6,266 bases of DNA from Ruminococcaceae bacterium UBA5904. GTDB taxonomy: Bacteria; Bacillota; Clostridia; Oscillospirales; Acutalibacteraceae. A model generated the notes under the pieces. That model was not told the origin of the DNA and searched no databases. It was given only the letters and a program-made list of their open reading frames with translations. A program made the translations under genes and the position numbers. The stretch spans positions 279 to 6,544 of the forward strand of contig DJEG01000127.1 of the NCBI GenBank assembly GCA_002431305.1, in the 5' to 3' direction. How positions within the stretch are numbered: position 1 is the stretch's first letter; each line of letters starts with the position of its first letter. Of this stretch, positions 1 to 5,211 are shown one piece after another.

Positions 1-76
1 CCCTACAAAATAATGCTTGCGTTAAAAATAATAAGTCTGTTAACCGACTGCAATCTATCATACAAATTTAAACCGG

Positions 77-113
77 AAAAATGCCCGAGGGTTCGAAATC
101 CTCGGGCATTTTT
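77..113. terminator. Bidirectional intrinsic terminator downstream of the membrane-protein gene
   Basis: A 14-bp perfect stem is formed by AAAAATGCCCGAGG (77-90) and CCTCGGGCATTTTT (100-113). It extends inward by a G-T wobble and two A-T pairs (91-93 with 97-99), leaving a three-base loop. Because A and T runs flank the GC core on both sides, a U-run follows the hairpin on either strand. On the minus strand it would end the transcript of the gene that stops at 188. On the plus strand it would end any transcript entering from the left edge, where more T follows (116-120). The remaining bases of 1-187 show no gene I can support. Confidence 0.85.
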
Positions 114-187
114 CGTTTTTGTATTGAAATTGAAAATGAAAGGGGGGAAAGGAAAAAAAGAATCGTTAAATTTAATCGGGATGAAAA

Positions 188-838
188 TCATTCGACTTTT
201 TTCGAATTCGCGTAAATGCTGTGCATTCTGTCGTCGTCGAAATGCTTGTCTAAGTATATCTCTATACTGTTCTTTGCGGGGATTCCCGCGTCGCGCCTGT
301 TCATTCTCGCCGCCGCCGCGGCGGAGAGAACGGAGTCGTAGACAAAGAACATACAGAATGCAACGACAAGGACATTGCCTACATTCGCCGGAACTAAATC
401 GCACAGTCTGTCAGTCAGGGGCATGAACACTCTGACCCAGAACACGCCGAGCGCGCCCCAGAAAAGCGAGTATAATAAACATACTCTGCCGTTTATATTA
501 AGCGGGAGATTGCTGTAATCCCACGCAACCGAGCCGAAAACAATCTCCTGACCGAGCGAACAGATATATTCGGCAACGGAACCGACTATAAACGCGGCGG
601 CGAAAATCTGATACCATTTACAGTCCTCGAAATGGTAGAGGACGAGCGTCAAAAGCACTCCGCCCATGCCGTACGCCACGCTTAAAGGACCGTATATGAG
701 CGATTTTCTGCTCTCTATATAGCCATGTCTTAAAAAACACCATGCCGTTTCGGCGAGAAATCCCACAACACAGCAAGCGGCAAATATAGCCACGAGCTTG
801 TTGAATCCGATTGCTTTTACTGCCAAACCGCGTTTCAT
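188..838 (-). CDS. Putative ABC-transporter-permease-like integral membrane protein (PF06541 / CmpB family)
   Basis: This is a 216-residue polytopic membrane protein whose biochemical role is not established even for the family; the 'ABC transporter permease' label is historical and no ATPase partner is seen here. Family signatures visible are GFLAE (26-30), KSLIYGPLSVAYGMGG (45-60), an acidic AEY near 89-91, and the most conserved block, WDYSNLPLNINGRVCLL (106-122), followed by SLFWGALG. Hydrophobic segments lie at about 15-36, 50-68, 77-95, 118-138 and 153-173. The last 40 residues are charged and probably cytoplasmic. I chose the ATG at 838 because GGAGG (847-851) sits 8 nt upstream. An in-frame TTG at 892 lacks a ribosome site and lies inside the promoter spacer, and the in-frame ATG at 853 is poorly spaced from its only purine run. 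It stops with TGA. It is co-directional with the glycolytic genes but separated by their terminator and served by its own promoter, so probably a separate unit. Confidence 0.85.
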   Translation of the reverse strand: MKRGLAVKAIGFNKLVAIFAACCVVGFLAETAWCFLRHGYIESRKSLIYGPLSVAYGMGGVLLTLVLYHFEDCKWYQIFAAAFIVGSVAEYICSLGQEIVFGSVAWDYSNLPLNINGRVCLLYSLFWGALGVFWVRVFMPLTDRLCDLVPANVGNVLVVAFCMFFVYDSVLSAAAAARMNRRDAGIPAKNSIEIYLDKHFDDDRMHSIYANSKKVE

Positions 839-846
839 AAAAGACG

Positions 847-851
847 CCTCC
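847..851 (-). promoter_or_regulatory. Ribosome binding site that fixes the membrane-protein start
   Basis: Minus-strand GGAGG lies 8 nt before the ATG at 838-836. It decides between that start and the in-frame upstream candidates at 853 (ATG) and 892 (TTG), which have no comparable, well-spaced site. Confidence 0.8.
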
Positions 852-880
852 ATGCATTTTTTTACCTTACAGTCATGATA

Positions 881-909
881 ATAATATGCCAATATGAACT
901 GATTGTAAA
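881..909 (-). promoter_or_regulatory. Sigma-A type promoter for the membrane-protein gene
   Basis: Read on the minus strand, TTTACA (904-909) is followed by a 17-bp spacer and TATTAT (881-886). Each box matches consensus at five of six positions. Transcription would start near 874, giving a leader of about 36 nt before the ATG at 838. This placement puts the upstream TTG (892) outside the mRNA. Confidence 0.7.
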
Positions 910-973
910 CATAACAATGCTTTGTATGAAAAACGTCATTTGTAAAATAAATGCCGGTTGTATAATTAATTCC

Positions 974-1012
974 AAATAAAACAACACCGAGGCAGTAGAC
1001 CCGCCCCGGTGT
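974..1012 (-). terminator. Intrinsic terminator after gpmI
   Basis: On the minus strand, ACACCGGGGC (1012-1003) pairs with GCCTCGGTGT (993-984) over 10 bp with one G-T wobble and a 9-nt loop. The stem is followed by TGTTTTATTT (983-974). It lies about 35 nt past the gpmI stop. The T-run is on the minus-strand side only, so this closes the pgk-tpiA-gpmI cluster and isolates it from the next gene. Confidence 0.8.
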
Positions 1013-1046
1013 AAAATATTTGCATTTTTAATTTAAAATATTGAGA

Positions 1047-2564
1047 TTACTTCTCGATCATTGACTTTCCGGTCATTTCCTTAGGCTGAGGAAGTCCCAT
1101 AATTTCGAGTATAGTGGGAGCGAGGTCTGCGAGTCTGCCCGTCTTTCTGAGTTTGCAGGGATAGCCTACAATGCAGAGCGGAACGGGGTTTGTCGTGTGC
1201 GGAGTGAACGGCTTGCCGTCGGGTCCTATCATCTCGTCGGCGTTGCCGTGGTCGGCGGTAATGAGAACCGCTCCGCCCATGGAAAGAGCCGCGTCGCATA
1301 CTCTGCCTACGCATGTATCAACAGCCTCGACAGCCTTTACGGCCGCCTCGAATACGCCCGTGTGACCTACCATGTCGCAGTTAGCGAAGTTGAGAATTAC
1401 AACGTCGTATTTGCCCGACTTAATCTGCTTGCAAACAGCGTCGCATACCTCGTACGCGCTCATCTCGGGTTTGAGGTCGAACGTCGGAACGTCGGGGGAC
1501 TTGATAAGAATTCTGTCCTCGCCCTCGAACGTCTTTTCCTCGCCGCCGTTGAAGAAGAACGTTACGTGCGCATATTTCTGCGTTTCGGCAATACGAAGCT
1601 GTGTCTTGTGATTTACCGCGAGGTACTCGCCCAGGGTCATTTTAAGTTCCTCGGGCGGGAACGCTACGGTTACGTTGGGCATTGTCTCGTCATACTGGGT
1701 CATGCAGACGTAGTTAAGCGGGAAAAATCCGTTCTTTCTTTCGAATCCGTCAAAGTCGGGGTCGACAAATGCTCTCGTAATCTGTCTCGCTCTGTCGGGA
1801 CGGAAGTTAAAGAATATAACGGAGTCGCCGGATTTAACGGTACCCTCTTTATCTATAACGGTAGGAACGATAAATTCGTCAGTAACGCCGTTTTTGTATG
1901 ATTCCTCGACTGCGGTTACTGCGCAGTCAGCCTGAATACCCTCGCCGTAAACCATGGCGGCGTACGCTTTTTCGACTCTGTCCCAAGCAAAGTCTCTGTC
2001 CATAGCGTAGTATCTGCCCTCGACGGTGGCGATTTTGCCGACTCCGAGTTCACTGCACTTATCGTAAACGTCCTTTAAGAAGCCTGCGCCCGAGGTAACG
2101 GAAACGTCTCTGCCGTCCATGAGGCAATGGATGTAAACCTTGTCAAGACCGCGTTTCTTAGCCATTTCGAGAAGTCCGAAAAGGTGATGAATGTGCGAAT
2201 GAACTCCGCCGTCGGAGAGAAGTCCGATAAGGTGAAGAGCCTTACCGCTCGACTTCGCCTTATCCATAGCGTCGCAGATGGGTTTGTTGTTTAAAATTTC
2301 GCCGTCATCAATAGCCTTTGAAATCTTAACGAGCATCTGATAAACGATTCTGCCCGCGCCGATATTGGTATGACCGACCTCGGAGTTGCCCATCTGTCCG
2401 TCGGGCAGACCTACGTCGAGTCCGGACGCGCCGATAGTCGTAAACGGATTTTCACTGAAAAGTCTTGTAAGATTGGGAGTTTTGGCGGCCTTTATGGCGT
2501 TTCCGTTCGTCTCCTCGCGGATGCCGAAACCGTCCATTATACATAATACAACAGGTTTTTTCAT
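1047..2564 (-). CDS. gpmI: 2,3-bisphosphoglycerate-independent phosphoglycerate mutase
   Basis: Cytoplasmic, manganese-dependent enzyme that interconverts 3-phosphoglycerate and 2-phosphoglycerate in glycolysis through a phosphoserine intermediate. The protein has 505 residues, close to the usual length of about 510, and appears intact. Visible family residues are metal ligand D11 in MDGFG, phosphorylated serine S61 in QMGNSEVGHTNIGAGR, H122 in SDGGVHSH, DGRD at 150-153, R184 and R190, the FRPDR block at 254-258, K330, and the C-terminal metal ligands D397, H401, D438, H439 and H456. The spacing of the last five matches the Geobacillus stearothermophilus enzyme with a constant offset of six. 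The ATG at 2564 is preceded by AAAGGAA (2571-2577) at good spacing. It is the last gene of the cluster, 72 nt after tpiA, and is followed by a terminator. No oddity was seen in the active site. Confidence 0.99.
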   Translation of the reverse strand: MKKPVVLCIMDGFGIREETNGNAIKAAKTPNLTRLFSENPFTTIGASGLDVGLPDGQMGNSEVGHTNIGAGRIVYQMLVKISKAIDDGEILNNKPICDAMDKAKSSGKALHLIGLLSDGGVHSHIHHLFGLLEMAKKRGLDKVYIHCLMDGRDVSVTSGAGFLKDVYDKCSELGVGKIATVEGRYYAMDRDFAWDRVEKAYAAMVYGEGIQADCAVTAVEESYKNGVTDEFIVPTVIDKEGTVKSGDSVIFFNFRPDRARQITRAFVDPDFDGFERKNGFFPLNYVCMTQYDETMPNVTVAFPPEELKMTLGEYLAVNHKTQLRIAETQKYAHVTFFFNGGEEKTFEGEDRILIKSPDVPTFDLKPEMSAYEVCDAVCKQIKSGKYDVVILNFANCDMVGHTGVFEAAVKAVEAVDTCVGRVCDAALSMGGAVLITADHGNADEMIGPDGKPFTPHTTNPVPLCIVGYPCKLRKTGRLADLAPTILEIMGLPQPKEMTGKSMIEK

Positions 2565-2605
2565 GTTAATTTCCTTTCCGAAAACAATTTGCTTTGCAAA
2601 ATATT

Positions 2606-2631
2606 CGCGGGCGAATTTATATCCGCCCGCG
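2606..2631 (-). terminator. GC-rich hairpin between tpiA and gpmI, weak terminator or mRNA stabiliser
   Basis: CGCGGGCG (2606-2613) and CGCCCGCG (2624-2631) form a perfect 8-bp stem with a 10-nt loop, beginning 5 nt past the tpiA stop. On the minus strand the following bases are GAATATTTTGC, a poor U-run, so full termination looks unlikely. Partial attenuation or protection of the upstream tpiA mRNA 3' end is more plausible. No separate gpmI promoter was recognised in the short spacer. Confidence 0.55.
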
Positions 2632-2636
2632 CCGTT

Positions 2637-3404
2637 TTACTTTGATGCCGCCTTAACGATAACGGAGAAGTCCTCGGCTTTGAGCGAAGCTCCGCCGATA
2701 AGTCCGCCGTCGACGTTGACCTTGGAAACAAGCTCGTCTGCGTTCTTTGCGTTCATGGAACCGCCGTACTGAACGGTTACTTTCTCCGCCGCGTCCTTGC
2801 CGTAGGCTTCCGCGATAGCGGCGCGGACAAAGCCGTTGCCCTCGTCAGCCTGGTCGGCAGAAGCGGTAACGCCCGTGCCGATAGCCCATACGGGTTCATA
2901 AGCAATAATAACGTTCTTGAGCTGATCCTCTGTAACGTTGGTAAGAGCCATCTTTGTCTGATATTTAAGAAGAGTCTCGGTATAGCCGAGCTCTCTCTGC
3001 TCGAGAGTTTCGCCTACGCATACGATAGCCTTGAAGCCCGCGTTGAGAGCTGCAAGCGTGCGGAGGTTAACGGTCTGATCGGTCTCACCGAAGTATGTTC
3101 TTCTCTCGCTGTGACCGATAACAACGTACTCAACGCCCGCCTCTTTGAGCATGGCCGCGCTTACCTCGCCGGTGTATGCGCCCGACTCTTTATAATGTAT
3201 ATTTTCAGCGCCGATATGGATGTTGGAACCCTTAGCCGCCTCGACAGCCGCGGGGATGTCGACAAACGGAACGCAGAGAACTACGTCGCAGTCAGCGTCC
3301 TTAACAAGGGGCTTCATCTCTTCGATAAGAGCCTTAGCCTCCGAGGGAGTCTTGTTCATTTTCCAGTTGCCGGCAATGACAGCTTTACGAACTGCTTTAT
3401 TCAT
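2637..3404 (-). CDS. tpiA: Triose-phosphate isomerase
   Basis: Cytoplasmic TIM-barrel enzyme that interconverts dihydroxyacetone phosphate and glyceraldehyde 3-phosphate; normally a homodimer. At 255 residues it has the standard length. Catalytic residues are present: N13 and K15 in AGNWKMN, H98 in VIGHSERR, and the base E170 in AYEPVWAIGTG. The mobile loop 6 is AIGTGVTAS (174-182), and the phosphate-binding YGGSMN (213-218) and DGGLIGGASLK (232-242) segments are intact. The ATG at 3404 is the only plausible start, since an in-frame stop lies three codons upstream. Its nearest ribosome site, AAGGAC (3417-3422), is unusually far, with about 13 nt between AGGA and the ATG. It is separated from pgk by 420 bp of repeats and from gpmI by 72 bp. 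It may be expressed both by read-through from pgk and from a weak promoter of its own. Confidence 0.99.
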   Translation of the reverse strand: MNKAVRKAVIAGNWKMNKTPSEAKALIEEMKPLVKDADCDVVLCVPFVDIPAAVEAAKGSNIHIGAENIHYKESGAYTGEVSAAMLKEAGVEYVVIGHSERRTYFGETDQTVNLRTLAALNAGFKAIVCVGETLEQRELGYTETLLKYQTKMALTNVTEDQLKNVIIAYEPVWAIGTGVTASADQADEGNGFVRAAIAEAYGKDAAEKVTVQYGGSMNAKNADELVSKVNVDGGLIGGASLKAEDFSVIVKAASK

Positions 3405-3435
3405 AATTAATCATTAGTCCTTTCATATAAAAACA

Positions 3436-3464
3436 GATAAATATGTGTAATAAATTGCAGTCAA
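3436..3464 (-). promoter_or_regulatory. Candidate promoter immediately upstream of tpiA
   Basis: On the minus strand, TTGACT (3459-3464) is followed by 17 bp and TTTATC (3436-3441). The -35 box is good (five of six) but the -10 box is poor (three of six). A start near 3429 would give a leader of about 25 nt. This is the best-placed candidate I found if tpiA-gpmI is transcribed independently of pgk; the AT-rich context makes chance matches easy. Confidence 0.3.
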
Positions 3465-3468
3465 CAAA

Positions 3469-3560
3469 CAAATTTATTATTTTTTAATGCAAACATTCTT
3501 TTGTAGGGGAAGACATTGTCTTCCCGCATGAGACTTACGTTTTTATCAATAATAAATTTG
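3469..3560. repeat. 13-bp perfect inverted repeat enclosing the left palindrome of the MITE-like element
   Basis: CAAATTTATTATT at 3469-3481 is the exact reverse complement of AATAATAAATTTG at 3548-3560. One arm lies outside the MITE-like element and the other inside it, with the palindromic left terminal repeat between them. Together they could form a stem with an inner hairpin. The arms are AT-rich, so coincidence is possible. Confidence 0.6.
3502..3526 (+). repeat. Left terminal inverted repeat, itself palindromic
   Basis: Within this 25-bp end, GGGAAGACA (3507-3515) and TGTCTTCCC (3517-3525) form a perfect 9-bp palindrome around a single T. It is identical in reverse complement to the right end at 3629-3653. 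Confidence 0.8.
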
Positions 3561-3628
3561 CGTCAGCAATATAAAATCCGCGGGTTTCCGAAGACAAAAA
3601 TTATATTTAAAAATTTGAGCCTTTACCC

Positions 3629-3653
3629 CGGGAAGACAATGTCTTCCCCTACA
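3629..3653 (-). repeat. Right terminal inverted repeat, itself palindromic
   Basis: GGGAAGACA (3630-3638) and TGTCTTCCC (3640-3648) pair around a single A. The outer CCTACA end mirrors the TGTAGG start of the left repeat. Confidence 0.8.
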
Positions 3654-3688
3654 TATATTGTTTACTCTTTAAAAACACGGGGATAGGA

Positions 3689-3795
3689 AAAAACGTTTGG
3701 AATGGATTAACCGAACATCAAACGGAGTTTGATGCTTGCCCGACGGCGTACGTGAAGTACTCCGAGGGTGAGGGTAATTCATTCCGGGCGTTTTT
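3689..3795 (+). other. Compact three-way-junction fold (possible structured RNA or palindromic repeat)
   Basis: A closing stem of 24 positions pairs 3689-3712 with 3772-3795. Nineteen pairs are Watson-Crick; 3696, 3697, 3698 and 3705 are T-G, and only 3710/3774 (A-G) is a true mismatch. Inside are two hairpins. CATCAAAC (3716-3723) and GTTTGATG (3727-3734) pair perfectly around GGA. The other pairs 3736-3741 with 3766-3771, 3744-3746 with 3762-3764, and GTAC 3748-3751 with 3757-3760, around loop GTGAA. Nearly all of the 107 nt are paired. The four T-G positions would be G-U pairs in a plus-strand RNA but A-C mismatches in a minus-strand RNA, and a T5 run ends the plus-strand stem. No plus-strand promoter was recognised. 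It may be an RNA, a plus-strand terminator, or a mobile palindromic repeat. Confidence 0.6.
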
Positions 3796-3824
3796 AACAT
3801 CCCCCCAACCATGTGCCTAAAAAC

Positions 3825-5018
3825 TCACTTGTCGTCGATACAAGCTATACCGGGCAGCTCTTTACCCTCGAGGTATTCGAGCGAAGCTCCGCCGCCTGTG
3901 GAGATGTGGCTCATCTTATCGGCAAATCCGAGTTTCTTAACAGCAGCCGCGGAGTCGCCGCCGCCGATAATCGAAATAGCGTTCGAGTCCGCAATACCCT
4001 TAGCAACGGCAATGGTACCGTTGGCGAAATGATCCCACTCGGAAACGCCCATAGGTCCGTTCCAGATAACGGTTCCGGCGTTCTTAATCGACTTTGCATA
4101 AAGCTCGGAGGTAACGGGTCCTATGTCAAGACCCATCCAGCCGTCGGGGATTGAGTCCGAATAAATAGTCATATACTGTGCGTTCTCGTCGTACTTGTCG
4201 GCGATAACGTTATCAACGGGAAGAAGGAAGTTTACACCCTTTTCCTTAGCCTTAGCCATCATAGCCTTAGCGTTTTCAATGTTTTCACTGTCGAGAAGCG
4301 AGGTTCCGATGCTGTAGCCCTGCGCCGCGAAGAACGTATAAGCCATGCCGCCGCCGATTATAACGGTGTCGCACTTGTCGAGAAGATTTGTGATAACGCC
4401 GATCTTGTCGGAAACCTTGGCACCGCCGAGGATAGCGACGAGGGGACGGACAGGATTTTCAAGCGCTCCGCCGATGAACTTGATTTCCTTCTGAATAAGA
4501 AAACCGACGGCAGAGGGAAGATAATCGGCAACGCCCGCGGTCGAGGAATGCGCTCTGTGAGCCGAACCGAACGCATCGTTTACGTAAATATCGGCAAGAG
4601 AAGCAAACTTCTTTGAAAGCTCGGGGTCGTTCTTGGTCTCGCCGGGCTCGAAACGTACGTTTTCGAGAAGCATAACCTCGCCATCCTTAAGAGACGCTGC
4701 AAGCTCATGAGCCGAATCGCCGACTACGTCCTTAGCGAGTTTAACCTCCTGTCCGAGATATTTCGAAAGGCACTGAGCGACGGGAGCCATGGAGAACTCG
4801 GGGTTGTATTCGCCCTTAGGTCTGCCGAGGTGAGAGCAAAGGATAACCTTCGCGCCTTTTTCTATAAGATATTTAATGGTGGGGAGAGAAGCGACGATTC
4901 TCTTATCGCTCGTGATAACTCCGTTTTCCATTTTAACGTTGAAATCACAGCGTACGAGAACTCTTTTACCGCTGACTTCGATGTCTTCAACCGTTTTTTT
5001 GTTTAAAGCACTGCTCAT
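3825..5018 (-). CDS. pgk: Phosphoglycerate kinase
   Basis: Cytoplasmic monomeric enzyme that transfers phosphate from 1,3-bisphosphoglycerate to ADP, giving ATP and 3-phosphoglycerate. The protein has 397 residues, the normal bacterial length, and both lobes are complete. N-terminal substrate-binding motifs are RCDFNV (23-28), R40, SHLGRP (62-67), ENVRFEPGE (119-127) and [14 protein letters not shown] (147-160). C-terminal nucleotide-binding motifs are [13 protein letters not shown] (196-208), WNGPMGV (319-325), GGGDSAAAV (352-360) and [13 protein letters not shown] (373-385). The segment after WNGPMGV reads SEWDHF, where F-E is more usual. The ATG at 5018 follows AAGGAGA (5026-5032) by 7 nt, and the stop is TGA. 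It is the first gene of the cluster, with its own promoter and no gapA upstream, and is divergent from the alpha-galactosidase gene. Confidence 0.99.
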   Translation of the reverse strand: MSSALNKKTVEDIEVSGKRVLVRCDFNVKMENGVITSDKRIVASLPTIKYLIEKGAKVILCSHLGRPKGEYNPEFSMAPVAQCLSKYLGQEVKLAKDVVGDSAHELAASLKDGEVMLLENVRFEPGETKNDPELSKKFASLADIYVNDAFGSAHRAHSSTAGVADYLPSAVGFLIQKEIKFIGGALENPVRPLVAILGGAKVSDKIGVITNLLDKCDTVIIGGGMAYTFFAAQGYSIGTSLLDSENIENAKAMMAKAKEKGVNFLLPVDNVIADKYDENAQYMTIYSDSIPDGWMGLDIGPVTSELYAKSIKNAGTVIWNGPMGVSEWDHFANGTIAVAKGIADSNAISIIGGGDSAAAVKKLGFADKMSHISTGGGASLEYLEGKELPGIACIDDK

Positions 5019-5052
5019 GTAAATTTCTCCTTTTAATATTTATACATATAAC

Positions 5053-5081
5053 ATTTTATACGATTGTGAAACAATTATCAA
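5053..5081 (-). promoter_or_regulatory. pgk: Sigma-A type promoter for pgk
   Basis: On the minus strand, TTGATA (5076-5081) is separated by 17 bp from TAAAAT (5053-5058). Each box is one mismatch from consensus. Transcription would begin near 5046, giving a leader of about 28 nt that contains the pgk ribosome site. The -35 box overlaps one arm of the inverted repeat at 5073-5107. Confidence 0.65.
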
Positions 5082-5107
5082 TAGAAAATCGTCTTAAAAT
5101 GATAATT
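5073..5107. repeat. Inverted repeat overlapping the pgk -35 box
   Basis: AATTATCA (5073-5080) and TGATAATT (5100-5107) are exact reverse complements, 19 bp apart. The left arm covers most of the pgk -35 box. The arrangement would suit a dimeric regulator bound at and upstream of the promoter, but the arms are short and AT-rich. Confidence 0.4.
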
Positions 5108-5150
5108 TTCTCAAAATTTTTTTTAAATATAACAACATGCAAAAATAATA

Positions 5151-5179
5151 TTTACATGACGTCATGATTTATGTATAAT
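5151..5179 (+). promoter_or_regulatory. Sigma-A type promoter for the alpha-galactosidase gene
   Basis: TTTACA (5151-5156), a 17-bp spacer and a perfect TATAAT (5174-5179). A second TATAAT at 5181-5186 has no -35 box at a suitable distance. Transcription would start near 5186, giving a leader of about 26 nt. Confidence 0.8.
5155..5166. promoter_or_regulatory. Probable operator: perfect 12-bp palindrome in the alpha-galactosidase promoter
   Basis: CATGACGTCATG is its own reverse complement, overlaps the last two bases of the -35 box and fills the first part of the spacer. A protein bound there should block RNA polymerase, so repression is the natural reading. The regulator is not encoded in the window and I cannot name its family. 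Confidence 0.55.
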
Positions 5180-5198
5180 ATATAATACAACATATGTT

Positions 5199-5204
5199 AA
5201 GGAG
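5199..5204 (+). promoter_or_regulatory. Ribosome binding site of the alpha-galactosidase gene
   Basis: AAGGAG lies 7 nt before the ATG at 5212 and fixes that start. The frame then stays open to the window edge. Confidence 0.85.
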
Positions 5205-5211
5205 TTTTTTA

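Larger units (their letters stand above)
3502..3653. mobile_element. MITE-like non-coding element with 25-bp terminal inverted repeats
   Basis: The element is 152 bp long. Its first 25 bases (3502-3526) are the exact reverse complement of its last 25 (3629-3653), reading TGTAGGGGAAGACATTG at the outer end of each. About 102 bp of mostly AT-rich sequence lie between, with no open frame. No clear target-site duplication is visible at either end. Small intergenic elements beginning TGTAGGG with an inner palindrome are, as far as I recall, frequent in gut clostridial genomes, but I cannot assign a family or a transposase from this window. Confidence 0.55.
3405..3824. other. 420-bp gene-free spacer between pgk and tpiA, occupied by structured repeats
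   Basis: No coding region is supportable here: frames are short and lack ribosome sites. From the pgk side it contains a short linker (3796-3824), a three-way-junction fold (3689-3795), an AT-rich linker (3654-3688), a MITE-like element (3502-3653), and an AT-rich stretch holding one arm of a 13-bp inverted repeat and a candidate tpiA promoter. These genes are usually adjacent in Firmicutes glycolytic operons, so the spacer looks like accumulated insertions. Confidence 0.8.

Noticed and set aside
77..113. A tRNA gene, suggested by GGTTCGAAATCC
   Set aside because: Only a T-arm-like tip exists; there is no cloverleaf upstream or downstream, and the stem plus T-run fits a terminator.
13..426. 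Open frame on the plus strand over the left terminator and the 3' part of the membrane-protein gene
   Set aside because: It runs through a strong hairpin terminator, and its translation is rich in lysine and arginine with no domain. The opposite strand encodes a recognisable conserved protein.
839..892. Longer version of the membrane protein starting at TTG 892 or ATG 853
   Set aside because: TTG 892 falls inside the promoter spacer, and neither start has a well-placed ribosome site, while ATG 838 has GGAGG 8 nt upstream and gives the family's usual N-terminus.
1197..1901. Long open frame on the plus strand antisense to gpmI (234 codons), with smaller ones nearby
   Set aside because: It lies wholly inside a certain gpmI gene, has no ribosome site or recognisable domain, and is explained by the codon usage of the opposite strand.
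3405..3824. Small protein gene or CRISPR array in the pgk-tpiA spacer
   Set aside because: Frames are short and lack ribosome sites. The repeats are inverted and occur only twice, without the regularly spaced direct repeats of a CRISPR array.
5155..5166. Reading TGACGTCA as a cAMP-response element
   Set aside because: That assignment belongs to eukaryotic bZIP factors. In this bacterial promoter the site is only a palindrome with an unknown regulator.
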